DNA of 64,000 bases from Mesorhizobium sp. J428 (GTDB taxonomy: Bacteria > Pseudomonadota > Alphaproteobacteria > Rhizobiales > Rhizobiaceae): NCBI RefSeq assembly GCF_024699925.1, contig NZ_JAJOMX010000001.1, forward strand, positions 2,828,001-2,892,000, written 5' to 3'. A model generated the notes under the pieces. That model was not told the origin of the DNA. It searched no databases and saw nothing but the letters and a program-made list of their open reading frames with translations. Below are positions 27,857 to 35,763 of this stretch, piece after piece (positions within the stretch are counted from its first letter, which is position 1; every line of letters starts with the position of its first letter). A program made the position numbers and the translations under genes.

Positions 27857-28770
27857 CTACACCGTCGCCTCGATCGGCTCCGCCAGCTTCGGATTGCTCC
27901 GCGCAGCCACGAGGCAGCCGGCGATGATAAGGACGGATCCGGCCAGCGTCGTCCAGGATACGACCTCGCCGAACACCAACCAGCCGAGCCCGATCGCCCA
28001 GACGAAGGCGCGTACTCCATCGGGATCAGATACTGCGCCTCAGCCCTCCCGTAAGCCCAGTTCATCATCAGGCTGGCGCTGAGGGAAAGCGCGGCGACTC
28101 CGGCGATCGGCAGCAGCAGATCGGCGGTCGGCGCGAGGGCCATCCAGGGGGCGCCGAGCGCAAGGATGATGACGAGGATCAGGTTCTGGAAGAAGGAGAT
28201 CTCCAGCGGCGGCGCAATGAGCGCCTGCCGGCGCATCAGGACGAGGTTGAGCGCGTAGAAGACAGTCGAAAACAGCACGGCTGCCGTGCCGGCCAGGGCA
28301 TCCGGAGTGTAGGTGGAATGGCCAAACTGTCCGGCCATGATGATCACGACGCCGCCCATGCCGGCGAGCGATCCCCAGATCGCCTGCTTGCGGATCCGCT
28401 CGCCGAGCAGCAGCGCGGCGAAGAACAGCGCGATCAGCGGCGCGATGAAGCTGAGCGCGATCGCCTCGGCCAGAGGCAGCTTCGCCAGACCCCAGAAGAA
28501 GGAAATCAGCGTGATGCCAATGACGACGGCGCGCAGCGCGTGAAGTTTCAGCGCTGTCGCCCTTGGGGCCGTCGGCCGCAGGAGCGACCACGCGCTGCCG
28601 GCGGCCGCCGTCACGACCACGCTACGCCAGAGGATGGTGTTGTAGACGCCGATCGCGATGACGAGGCCTTTCATGGCCGCATCCATCACCGACAGAAGGA
28701 AGATCGCAAAGGCGCACGCCGCCAGGGCAATCAGCGGCGAGGCGGTGGCCGCCGTCTTCAGCTTCGTCAC
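27857..28770 (-). CDS. EamA/DMT family transporter, apparent -1 frameshift
   Basis: The N-terminal 250 residues are a normal ten-helix drug/metabolite exporter of the EamA family (two EamA repeats; AEAIALSFIAPLIALFFAALLLGE is split by the first and second helices of repeat one). At about 28010-28014, after LIPMEY, the frame is lost. Restoring one base gives AFVWAIGLGWLVFGEVV and a normal end at the TAG at 27857-27859, about 304 residues in all. Unrepaired, translation runs on into the lysE gene. The break is either a real mutation or an assembly error. Confidence 0.75.
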
Positions 28771-28838
28771 GGGTTCCTCCTCCGGCGTTGGGGAGGCGGT
28801 AGCCGCACGCGGCGTAAGGCGCCAGATGGCACGCGGGG

Positions 28839-28862
28839 CGAGACGGCAGTCCAGCCGTCTCG
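28839..28862 (-). terminator. hairpin downstream of typA
   Basis: CGAGACGGC and GCCGTCTCG form a perfect 9-bp GC-rich stem with the 6-base loop AGTCCA, starting 20 bases after the typA stop on the minus strand. No U-run follows, so it may end transcription only partly or act as an RNA 3' end stabiliser. Confidence 0.5.
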
Positions 28863-28882
28863 CCTGCCGGTATGGGCGGGCT

Positions 28883-30709
28883 TTACGCCGCGCCGGCGAT
28901 CTTCTGCTTTTCGAAGCGCTTGCGGTCGTTCGGGTCGAGATGCATCTTGCGCAGCCGGATTGACTTCGGCGTCACCTCGACCAGCTCGTCGTCCTGGATC
29001 CAGGCGAGCGCGCGTTCCAGCGTCATGCGGATCGGCGGCGTGAGCTTCACCGCCTCGTCCTTGCCGGCTGCACGGATGTTGGTGAGCTTCTTGCCCTTGA
29101 GCACGTTCACTTCAAGGTCGTTGTCGCGGCTGTGGATGCCGATGATCATGCCCTGATAGACCTTGACGCCCGCATCGATGACCATGGGGCCGCGGTCCTC
29201 CAGGTTCCACATCGCATAGGCGACCGACTCGCCCTGCTCGTTGGAGATCAGCACGCCGTTGGTGCGGCCCGGCAGCTCGCCCTTGTAGGGTTCGTAGGCG
29301 TGGAACAGCCGGTTCATCACCGCCGTGCCGCGCGTATCCGTCAACAGTTCCGACTGATAGCCGATCAGGCCGCGCGTCGGCGCGTGGAACACGAGGCGCT
29401 GGCGGTTGCCGCCGGAGGGGCGCAGCTCGACCATCTCGGCCTTGCGCTCGCTCATCTTCTGCACGACCACGCCGGCATGCTCCTCGTCGACGTCGATGAC
29501 GACCTCTTCGACCGGCTCAAGCGTCTGGCCGTTCTCGTCCGTCTGCATCACGACGCGTGGACGCGACACGGCGAGCTCGAAGCCCTCGCGGCGCATGGTC
29601 TCGATCAGCACCGCGAGCTGCAGTTCGCCGCGACCGGAGACGAAGAACGAATCCTTGTCCGCCGATTCCTCGATTTTCAGCGCCACATTGCCTTCCGCCT
29701 CGCGCATCAGCCTGTCGCGGATGACGCGGCTCGTGACCTTGTCGCCCTCGGTGCCGGCGAGCGGGCTATCGTTGACGAGGAAGGACATGGTGACGGTCGG
29801 CGGGTCGATCGGCTGCGCCTGCAGCGGCTCGGTGACGGCCGGGTCGCAGAACGTGTCGGCAACAGTGCCCTTGGTCAGGCCCGCGATCGCGACAATGTCG
29901 CCCGCCTGCGCTTCCTCGATCGGCTGGCGCTCCAGGCCGCGAAAGGCAAGGATCTTCGACACGCGGCCGGTCTCGACCAGCGAGCCGTCGCGCGCCAGCA
30001 CCTTGACCGCCTGGTTGGGCTTCAGCGAGCCGGACTCGATGCGGCCTGTGATGATGCGGCCGAGGAAGTTGTTGGCTTCCAGGAGCGTGCCGATCATGCG
30101 GAACGGGCCGGGATGCACTGTCGGCGCCGGCACGTGCTTGACGATCAGGTCGAACAGGGGCGCGAGCTTCTGGTCCTTCGGGCCCTCCGGGTTCTCGGAG
30201 ACCCAGCCGTCGCGGCCGGAGCCGTAGAGGATCGGGAAGTCGAGCTGCTCGTCGGTGGCATCGAGCGCAGCGAAGAGGTCGAACACCTCGTTGACGACCT
30301 CGACGTGGCGCGCGTCGGGACGGTCGATCTTGTTGATGACGACGATCGGGCGCAGGCCGACCTTGAGCGCCTTGCCGACGACGAACTTGGTCTGCGGCAT
30401 TGGGCCTTCGGCCGCGTCGACCAGCACGATGGCCGAGTCGACCATCGACAGGATGCGCTCCACCTCGCCGCCGAAGTCGGCGTGGCCGGGCGTGTCGACG
30501 ATGTTGATGCGGGTGTCCTTCCACTCGACCGAGGTCGCCTTGGCGAGGATGGTGATGCCGCGTTCCTTTTCCAGATCGTTCGAGTCCATCGCGCGCTCGG
30601 CGACGCGCTGGTTCTCGCGGAAAGAGCCGGCCTGTTTGAGAAGTTCGTCGACCAGCGTGGTCTTGCCATGGTCGACGTGTGCGATGATCGCGATGTTACG
30701 CAGGTTCAT
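28883..30709 (-). CDS. typA: ribosome-associated translational GTPase TypA/BipA
   Basis: The product has 608 residues from the ATG at 30709. The GTPase motifs are AHVDHGKTT (G1), the Thr in RGITI (G2), DTPGHADFGGE (G3) and NKIDRPDAR (G4). An EF-G-like C-terminal half shows the TypA-specific APTRGLIGYQSEL block. TypA binds the ribosome and helps assembly and growth at low temperature or under stress. In-frame codons upstream of 30709 lack similarity. It is a single-gene unit with its own downstream hairpin. Confidence 0.96.
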   Translation of the reverse strand: MNLRNIAIIAHVDHGKTTLVDELLKQAGSFRENQRVAERAMDSNDLEKERGITILAKATSVEWKDTRINIVDTPGHADFGGEVERILSMVDSAIVLVDAAEGPMPQTKFVVGKALKVGLRPIVVINKIDRPDARHVEVVNEVFDLFAALDATDEQLDFPILYGSGRDGWVSENPEGPKDQKLAPLFDLIVKHVPAPTVHPGPFRMIGTLLEANNFLGRIITGRIESGSLKPNQAVKVLARDGSLVETGRVSKILAFRGLERQPIEEAQAGDIVAIAGLTKGTVADTFCDPAVTEPLQAQPIDPPTVTMSFLVNDSPLAGTEGDKVTSRVIRDRLMREAEGNVALKIEESADKDSFFVSGRGELQLAVLIETMRREGFELAVSRPRVVMQTDENGQTLEPVEEVVIDVDEEHAGVVVQKMSERKAEMVELRPSGGNRQRLVFHAPTRGLIGYQSELLTDTRGTAVMNRLFHAYEPYKGELPGRTNGVLISNEQGESVAYAMWNLEDRGPMVIDAGVKVYQGMIIGIHSRDNDLEVNVLKGKKLTNIRAAGKDEAVKLTPPIRMTLERALAWIQDDELVEVTPKSIRLRKMHLDPNDRKRFEKQKIAGAA

Positions 30710-30833
30710 ATGGAGTCCAGGGAATCGAGGGCGGCCCGACGCTGCGGCCGGCCGATGTTCGGCGCGCTCATACAGGTTTTTTCGCAGATGCGAAAGGGGC
30801 GCGCGCCAATCGCATGGCGGCTGTGCTGCAGGG

Positions 30834-31241
30834 TCAGCCCTGATCGATCTCGATGCCGTGCCGGGCAACAATCTCCGGCTGGATCATGCGGGCATGGTGC
30901 GACAGGAGCACGATGTCGGCGTCGATGCCTGAGCCGTGGGCGAGGGCTGCGTCAACCCGGCGGCCGGCATCCGCAAGCGCCTCGTCGCCGTTTGCGTGCG
31001 CGAAGGCGCCGCCGCCGAGCACGCAATAGGCAAACAACGCCGCGACGGGCGGATAGGCCTGTGGCGGCGGCTCGTTCTCGCCGTGGCGGTCCTTCAAGAG
31101 GTTCACCAGCGCGAGCTTGACGCCTTCGGGCACCAGCGAAGGATGCAGGTCGAAGGTCCTCAGCGCCGCGTCGAGGCTGCGCAGGTCTTCCGACCGGCCG
31201 AACCGGCCGAGGAACCCGAACGACGATCCGCGTCTTGCCAT
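30834..31241 (-). CDS. conserved hypothetical protein
   Basis: The product has 135 residues, soluble, with no signal peptide. Visible features are an Arg/Phe-rich N-terminus (MARRGSSFGFLGRFGRSEDL), a helix with Leu periodicity, an AYCVLGGGAFAHANG segment and a C-terminal VLLSHHARMIQPEIVARHGI. It resembles a protein common in rhizobia, but I cannot name a function. It diverges from the ribokinase gene and lies upstream of typA on the same strand, separated by 124 bases without a recognisable promoter motif. Confidence 0.7.
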   Translation of the reverse strand: MARRGSSFGFLGRFGRSEDLRSLDAALRTFDLHPSLVPEGVKLALVNLLKDRHGENEPPPQAYPPVAALFAYCVLGGGAFAHANGDEALADAGRRVDAALAHGSGIDADIVLLSHHARMIQPEIVARHGIEIDQG

Positions 31242-31324
31242 GCATCCTCCCGGGCGCCTGCCGCCCTTTCGTCACGGATATGGATACTCTAACCTCCGCC
31301 GCCAAATCACGGGGGAAGCATTTC

Positions 31325-32218
31325 TTGATCACCGTCATCGGCTCCATCAACCTCGACCTCATCGCGACGGTCGGCCGTCTGCCGTCTCCGGGCGAAACTG
31401 TGCCTGGCACAGGCTTCCGTTCCGCGCCCGGCGGTAAGGGCGCGAACCAGGCGCTGGCCGCGCGGCGGGCGGGGTCGGAAGTGCGGGTGGTCGGCGCGGT
31501 CGGAAAGGATGCGTTCGCCGGCGAGGCGCTGGCGCTGCTCAAGGAGGGAGGCGTCGATCTCTCCCTCGTCGCCGAGACGGACGCGCCAACCGGTACGGCG
31601 CTCATCCTGGTCGGCTCCGACGGCGAGAACATGATCGCGGTGGTGCCCGGCGCGAACGGCGAGGTCGCGACGGCCGCGCTCGCGGGTCTTTCGCTTGCCG
31701 CAGGCGAGCACGTCCTCTTGCAGCACGAGATACCTCTCGACACGGTTTCGGCCGCGCTTGGGGCCGCGAAGGCGGCGGGAGCGGTCTCGATTCTCAACAC
31801 CGCCCCGTTCCGCGCGGAAGCAGCCGCCTTTGTCGCGGCGGCGGACTATCTCGTCGCCAACGAAACCGAATTCGACCTTTATGCCAAGGAACTGGCCCTT
31901 TCCGGCGCCTCGCGAGAGGCGAAGATGGAAGCTTATGTGGGCAAGACCGGGCGCACGGTGATCGTCACGCTCGGGGGCGACGGCGTCGTCGCGGCAGGCC
32001 CCGGCGGAACGCTGTCGGTCCCCGCCATGAAGATCACGCCGGTCGACACGGTTGGAGCCGGCGACACCTTCTGCGGCTATCTCGGCGACGGGCTCGCGCG
32101 GGGGCTCGCCCTCGAGGCCGCGATCCGCCGCGCCTCGGTCGCGGGCTCGCTCGCCTGCCTCAAGCCGGGCGCCCAGCCGTCGATCCCGCTCGAAGCGGAA
32201 GTCGCCGCGTGTCTGTGA
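31325..32218 (+). CDS. rbsK: ribokinase, PfkB family
   Basis: The product has 297 residues from a TTG at 31325 with GGGGGAAG 6 bases upstream; this start gives the usual ribokinase beginning (ITVIGSINLDLIATVGRLPS). An ATG at 31280 is an alternative without family similarity. It phosphorylates ribose at O5. PfkB signatures are GGKGANQALAARRAG and the C-terminal DTVGAGDTFCGYLGDGLARG with the catalytic Asp. A nucleoside hydrolase gene lies 0.3 kb beyond on the other strand; together they could recycle ribose from nucleosides. Confidence 0.92.
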   Translation: MITVIGSINLDLIATVGRLPSPGETVPGTGFRSAPGGKGANQALAARRAGSEVRVVGAVGKDAFAGEALALLKEGGVDLSLVAETDAPTGTALILVGSDGENMIAVVPGANGEVATAALAGLSLAAGEHVLLQHEIPLDTVSAALGAAKAAGAVSILNTAPFRAEAAAFVAAADYLVANETEFDLYAKELALSGASREAKMEAYVGKTGRTVIVTLGGDGVVAAGPGGTLSVPAMKITPVDTVGAGDTFCGYLGDGLARGLALEAAIRRASVAGSLACLKPGAQPSIPLEAEVAACL

Positions 32219-32538
32219 CGCCGGGCGTCCGCTTCGTCCGCCGCTTCTCCGGCCTTTTGCCGCTGGTGATCGTCGCGGCGCTGTTCGCGGCACCCGTCAT
32301 CATCTGGCTGGTCAAGGACGACGGGCCGGCCATCGTCACCGAACGGCTCAAGGGCCGCATCGTCGCCCTGGGGCCGGCCGCGGAAAAGGAGCGGCGCATC
32401 GTCGTCAGCCTGGAGGACGGCATGAGCGTCGTCATCCGCACCGACAAGGTCCCACCCGACGCGAAGCCCGGCGACGACATCGACATTCTTCGCTCCAGGC
32501 AGCCGACGGGCGAGATCGATTACGACCTGGACAGCTGA
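32209..32538 (+). CDS. small membrane-anchored hypothetical protein
   Basis: The product has 109 residues from a GTG at 32209 that overlaps the end of rbsK by 10 bases, so it is likely translated with it. One membrane segment (about 15-35) is followed by a soluble beta-rich domain of about 70 residues (KGRIVALGPAAEKERRIVV, then MSVVIRTDKVPPDAKPGDDI), which resembles an OB- or SH3-like barrel. No family was recognised with certainty. Coding potential is good and the overlap suggests a real gene. Confidence 0.65.
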   Translation: MSVTPGVRFVRRFSGLLPLVIVAALFAAPVIIWLVKDDGPAIVTERLKGRIVALGPAAEKERRIVVSLEDGMSVVIRTDKVPPDAKPGDDIDILRSRQPTGEIDYDLDS

Positions 32539-32545
32539 GGCGGCC

Positions 32546-33487
32546 TCAAAGCCTCCCCAGCCGCTCCACCAGCAGCGCGAAGAAACCGTCGTGATCGATG
32601 TCGCGCATCACCAGCGCGTTCTTCGGCCGCTTGGTGACGCCCCACCAGTCGATGACGGTCATGCCCATCGTCAGTTCCGAGGCGGTCTCGACCGTCACGT
32701 TGCAGTCGCGGCCTGAGAACAGCTCCGGCTTCAGGAGGTAGGCGATCACGCAGGGGTCGTGCAGCGGGCCGCCGTCGGAGCCGTATTTCTGCTCGTCGAA
32801 GCGCTCGAAGAATTCCAGCATCTCCGCGGTTGCGATGCCGACGCGGGTTCCCAGATCCCGGAACCGCTTCACCCGCACGGCCTTGGTCAGCGCCTTGTGG
32901 GTCACGTCGAGCGGCATCATCACGATCGGCACGCCCGAGCGGAACACCACGTCGGCCGCCTGCGGGTCGACATAGATGTTGAACTCGGCCGCCGGGGTGA
33001 CGTTGCCGCCCTCGAAGAAGCCGCCGCCCATCAGCACGATCTTTTTGATTCGCTTCGCGATCTTCGGTTCGCGGATCAACGCCAGCGCGATGTTGGTGAG
33101 CGGCCCGAGCGGGCACAGCGTCACCGTGCCGGGCTCCTCGGCCATCAGCGTCTCGACGATGAAGTCGACGGCATACTGCTCCTGCAGCTTCATCGTCGGC
33201 TCGGGCAGCACCGGCCCGTTGAGGCCCGTCTGGCCATGCACCTCTTCCGCGGTCACCAGCGTGCGCGCCAGCGGTCGAATGGCGCCGGCGAACACCTTCG
33301 TCTCGGGCCTTCCTGCCAGTTCGCAGATCTTGCGGGCGTTCTTCTCGGTCAGCTTCAACGGCACGTTTCCGGCGACCGCCGTGATGCCGAGCACGTCGAG
33401 CTCGGGGCTCGCCAGCGCCAGCAGGATGGCGACGGCGTCGTCCTGTCCCGGATCGGTGTCGATGATGATCTTCTGCGTGTCTGCCAT
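32546..33487 (-). CDS. ribonucleoside hydrolase, IunH family
   Basis: The product has 313 residues. The N-terminal DTDPGQDDAVAI is the calcium and ribose binding signature of nucleoside hydrolases, which split nucleosides into base and ribose. VLMGGGFFEGGNVTPAAEFNIYVDP carries the second conserved part, written here across its Gly-rich and Asn/Asp-rich halves. HDPCVIAYLL holds the active-site His-Asp pair. It faces rbsK, whose product would phosphorylate the released ribose. Specificity for purine or pyrimidine nucleosides cannot be set from sequence. Confidence 0.9.
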   Translation of the reverse strand: MADTQKIIIDTDPGQDDAVAILLALASPELDVLGITAVAGNVPLKLTEKNARKICELAGRPETKVFAGAIRPLARTLVTAEEVHGQTGLNGPVLPEPTMKLQEQYAVDFIVETLMAEEPGTVTLCPLGPLTNIALALIREPKIAKRIKKIVLMGGGFFEGGNVTPAAEFNIYVDPQAADVVFRSGVPIVMMPLDVTHKALTKAVRVKRFRDLGTRVGIATAEMLEFFERFDEQKYGSDGGPLHDPCVIAYLLKPELFSGRDCNVTVETASELTMGMTVIDWWGVTKRPKNALVMRDIDHDGFFALLVERLGRL

Positions 33488-33622
33488 GTTTCCCTTCTCG
33501 GCCTTCCGCAGCGTCTTTCTGGCGCCTTGAACTGGAGGGCGGCGCGGACCATATCAGAGGCACGCGCCGGAATGCCATCCGGGTTCGGGCGCTTTTCAGG
33601 TCGCTCTCGAAGAGGACATGAC

Positions 33623-34045
33623 ATGTCGCGTGTGACGCCCTTCTCGAACCCGCTGATGCTGGGTTTCGAGGCCATGGAAAAGACGCTGGAGCGCGTCGCC
33701 AAATCCGGCGACGGCTATCCGCCCTACAACATCGAGCGGATCAGGAGCGAAGGTGCAGCCGAAAGGCTGCGCATCACTCTTGCGGTCGCAGGCTTCTCCG
33801 AATCGGACCTCGATGTCTCGATCGAGGAGAACCAGCTCTGGGTGAGAGGCAGGCAGCAGGACGAGGAGCCGCGGGAATTCCTCCACCGAGGAATCGCGTC
33901 GCGCCAGTTCCAGCGCACCTTCCTTCTTGCGGACGGAATGCGCGTGGTCGGAGCGGAGCTCAAGAACGGGCTTCTCGCGATCGACCTCGACCGGCCGGAA
34001 CCCGAGCGGCTGGTACGAAAAATAAACATCTCGGTGAAAGACTGA
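33623..34045 (+). CDS. small heat shock protein Hsp20
   Basis: The product has 140 residues from the ATG at 33623 with AGAGGA 6-7 bases upstream. It has a short N-terminal arm (NPLMLGFEAMEKTLERV), an alpha-crystallin domain (about residues 33-125; LRITLAVAGFSESDLDVSIE, then FLHRGIASRQFQRTFLL and ELKNGLLAIDL) and a short tail. It is an ATP-independent holdase chaperone of the IbpA class. The C-terminal IxI-like motif is KINISV. No clear RNA thermometer was found in the leader. It is followed by the DUF1150 gene. Confidence 0.93.
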   Translation: MSRVTPFSNPLMLGFEAMEKTLERVAKSGDGYPPYNIERIRSEGAAERLRITLAVAGFSESDLDVSIEENQLWVRGRQQDEEPREFLHRGIASRQFQRTFLLADGMRVVGAELKNGLLAIDLDRPEPERLVRKINISVKD

Positions 34046-34127
34046 CCGGGTCGTGCACCCTGGTGCGGAACCGGAAGCTCTGGTGCGGGTTGGTCCGATG
34101 AAGGACGCCCGCCTTTAGGAGGCTGAC

Positions 34128-34379
34128 ATGACGAACGAAAAGATCAACATCACGCAGGCCGAACTGGCCCATGTGGGCGAGGGCGCCCTTGCCTATCTCC
34201 GCGAGATCGGCAGCGACGAGCTCACCGCTCGCTTCCCCGGCATGCCCGAACTGGAATCCGGGCTGAAGCTGTGGGCGCTGTTCGCGGCCAACGGCCAGCC
34301 GATCCTGCTGAGCGATGCCCGCGATACGGCGCTGGCCGGTGCGTTCCAGAACGACCTTACGCCGGTCAGTCTCCACTGA
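34128..34379 (+). CDS. DUF1150 family protein
   Basis: The product has 83 residues with a good ribosome binding site (TAGGAGGCTGAC before the ATG). The sequence matches the DUF1150 family: AELAHVGEGALAYLREIGSD, then LKLWALFAANGQPILLSD. Function is unknown. The gene regularly follows hsp20 in rhizobia, as here with a gap of 82 bases, which suggests a role linked to the heat-shock protein. Confidence 0.88.
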   Translation: MTNEKINITQAELAHVGEGALAYLREIGSDELTARFPGMPELESGLKLWALFAANGQPILLSDARDTALAGAFQNDLTPVSLH

Positions 34380-34387
34380 CCGGGAAC

Positions 34388-34412
34388 GGCCTTTCACGCT
34401 GCGTGAGAGGCC
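34388..34412. terminator. shared hairpin between convergent DUF1150 and ptsN
   Basis: GGCCT-TTCACG and CGTGAG-AGGCC pair with one mismatch around a 3-base loop. The structure covers the last codons of ptsN and lies 8 bases after the DUF1150 stop, so it could serve both strands. No strong U-run follows. Confidence 0.4.
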
Positions 34413-34858
34413 GGGGTCTCCGACAGGAATGAATGGATGGCGGCCGGATCCGCGGTCGCGCGGATTTTCGCAACCGTATCGCCATCCCGCAGCACCCGCG
34501 CAATACGCGACAATGCCTTGAGATGATCCGCTCCGGCGCCTTCGGGGGCCAGGAGGAGGAAGACAAGGTCGACAGGCTGATCGTCCAGCGCCTCGAATTC
34601 CACCGGCTGCTCAAGCCGGGCGAACAGCCCGGTGATCTTCTTCACGCCGGCGAGCTTGCCGTGCGGGATCGCGATGCCGTTGCCGACGCCGGTCGAGCCG
34701 AGACGCTCCCGCTGGAGGATCGTGTCGAAGACTTCCCGCTCGGGAATGCCGGTCATTTCGGCGGCCTTCTCGGAAAGGAGCTGCAGAAGCTGCTTCTTCG
34801 AGTTTGCTCGCAGCGAGGGCATGATCGCCTTCTGGTCGATCAGGTCGCTCAGGTCCAT
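34394..34858 (-). CDS. ptsN: PTS IIA-like nitrogen regulatory protein PtsN (EIIA-Ntr)
   Basis: The product has 154 residues. The PTS EIIA type 2 fold is shown by LQRERLGSTGVGNGIAIPHG with the phosphorylated His, and VDLVFLLLAPEGAGADHLK. EIIA-Ntr receives phosphate from PtsP and NPr and regulates potassium uptake, nitrogen metabolism and other processes. It is the last gene of the lptC-lptA-lptB-rpoN-hpf-ptsN run, an arrangement conserved in many proteobacteria. Confidence 0.95.
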   Translation of the reverse strand: MDLSDLIDQKAIMPSLRANSKKQLLQLLSEKAAEMTGIPEREVFDTILQRERLGSTGVGNGIAIPHGKLAGVKKITGLFARLEQPVEFEALDDQPVDLVFLLLAPEGAGADHLKALSRIARVLRDGDTVAKIRATADPAAIHSFLSETPASHAA

Positions 34859-34927
34859 TGTTCTTCCCCTGCTTCTGCTTCGGGCCGCCGCGCGAATCGC
34901 ACGACTGCGCCCTGGAGAGCGCGTGGA

Positions 34928-35509
34928 TTAGGTGCCGCGGGTCTGCAGCGACGGGTCGATCCAGCCGATGTTTCCGTCGGGCCGGCGGTAGACGATGTTC
35001 AACTGGTCGCTTCCCGAATTGCGGAAGACGAACACCGGGCTGTCCTTCGCGTCCAGCTCGATGACGGCTGAGGCGACAGACATGGAACGCAGGGACAGAA
35101 CGCTTTCCGCCACGATGGCCGGGGCGTAGTCGGCAGGTATCTCCTCGTCATCGTCGGGGAGGGCTTCCATCACGCGATACGACATGTCGGTCGCATTGCC
35201 GTTGGAATTGCTGGAATTGTAGGATTTCAGCCTGCGATTGTAGCGCCGTAGACGCTTTTCGATTCGTTCCGCGGCGGCTTCGAAGGCCGGAACCGGATCC
35301 TGTCCCTGGCCGGTGGCCTGCAGGGTCAGTCCGGTGTCGAGATGCACGATGCAGTCGGCGGTGAAGCGCGACCCCTGTTTCTCGACCGTCACATGCCCTG
35401 AGAACCCACCGTCGAAATATTTGGCAACCGCGTCGGTGATGCGTTCCTCGATGCGTCCGCGAAACGCATCGCCGATCTCCATCTGTTTGCCCGAAATTCG
35501 CAGGTTCAT
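34928..35509 (-). CDS. hpf: ribosome hibernation promoting factor HPF, long form
   Basis: The product has 193 residues from the ATG at 35509; in-frame codons upstream lie in a non-coding leader. The N-terminal domain (MNLRISGKQMEIGDAFRGRI to YNRRLKSY) binds the 30S decoding centre. A linker follows, and then the C-terminal dimerisation domain (SPVFVFRNSGSDQLNIVYRR) that pairs 70S ribosomes into 100S dimers in the long-form family. An AGAGGTC stretch lies about 10 bases upstream of the start, and a TATAAG hexamer further up could be a -10 box. Confidence 0.94.
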   Translation of the reverse strand: MNLRISGKQMEIGDAFRGRIEERITDAVAKYFDGGFSGHVTVEKQGSRFTADCIVHLDTGLTLQATGQGQDPVPAFEAAAERIEKRLRRYNRRLKSYNSSNSNGNATDMSYRVMEALPDDDEEIPADYAPAIVAESVLSLRSMSVASAVIELDAKDSPVFVFRNSGSDQLNIVYRRPDGNIGWIDPSLQTRGT

Positions 35510-35763
35510 TTGAGAATTGACCTCTTTAGACCGGTTTCGAACTGGACGAATCTTATACCTGTGACAGCGGTGCACAAGGTTTGTGTCGGCTCTTTCAGCC
35601 GGAGTTCGGTTCAAGGTCCTGCATTGGCCGCATCGCATCCTGCTCTGTCGGCAGTGCTGGCAACCGGCGCCCGTTCCATGCGGCGGGGCTTCTAGAGACT
35701 CCGTTTCTGGATGTCAACGAAGGCAGGGCGGACGCAGCGGCCGCCTGAGCGTCATAACGCCGC

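Noticed and set aside
27178..28770. A 530-residue EamA-LysE fusion transporter
   Set aside because: The middle 70 residues match neither family, the correct EamA end is present one frame over, and lysE has its own strong ribosome binding site at 27792.
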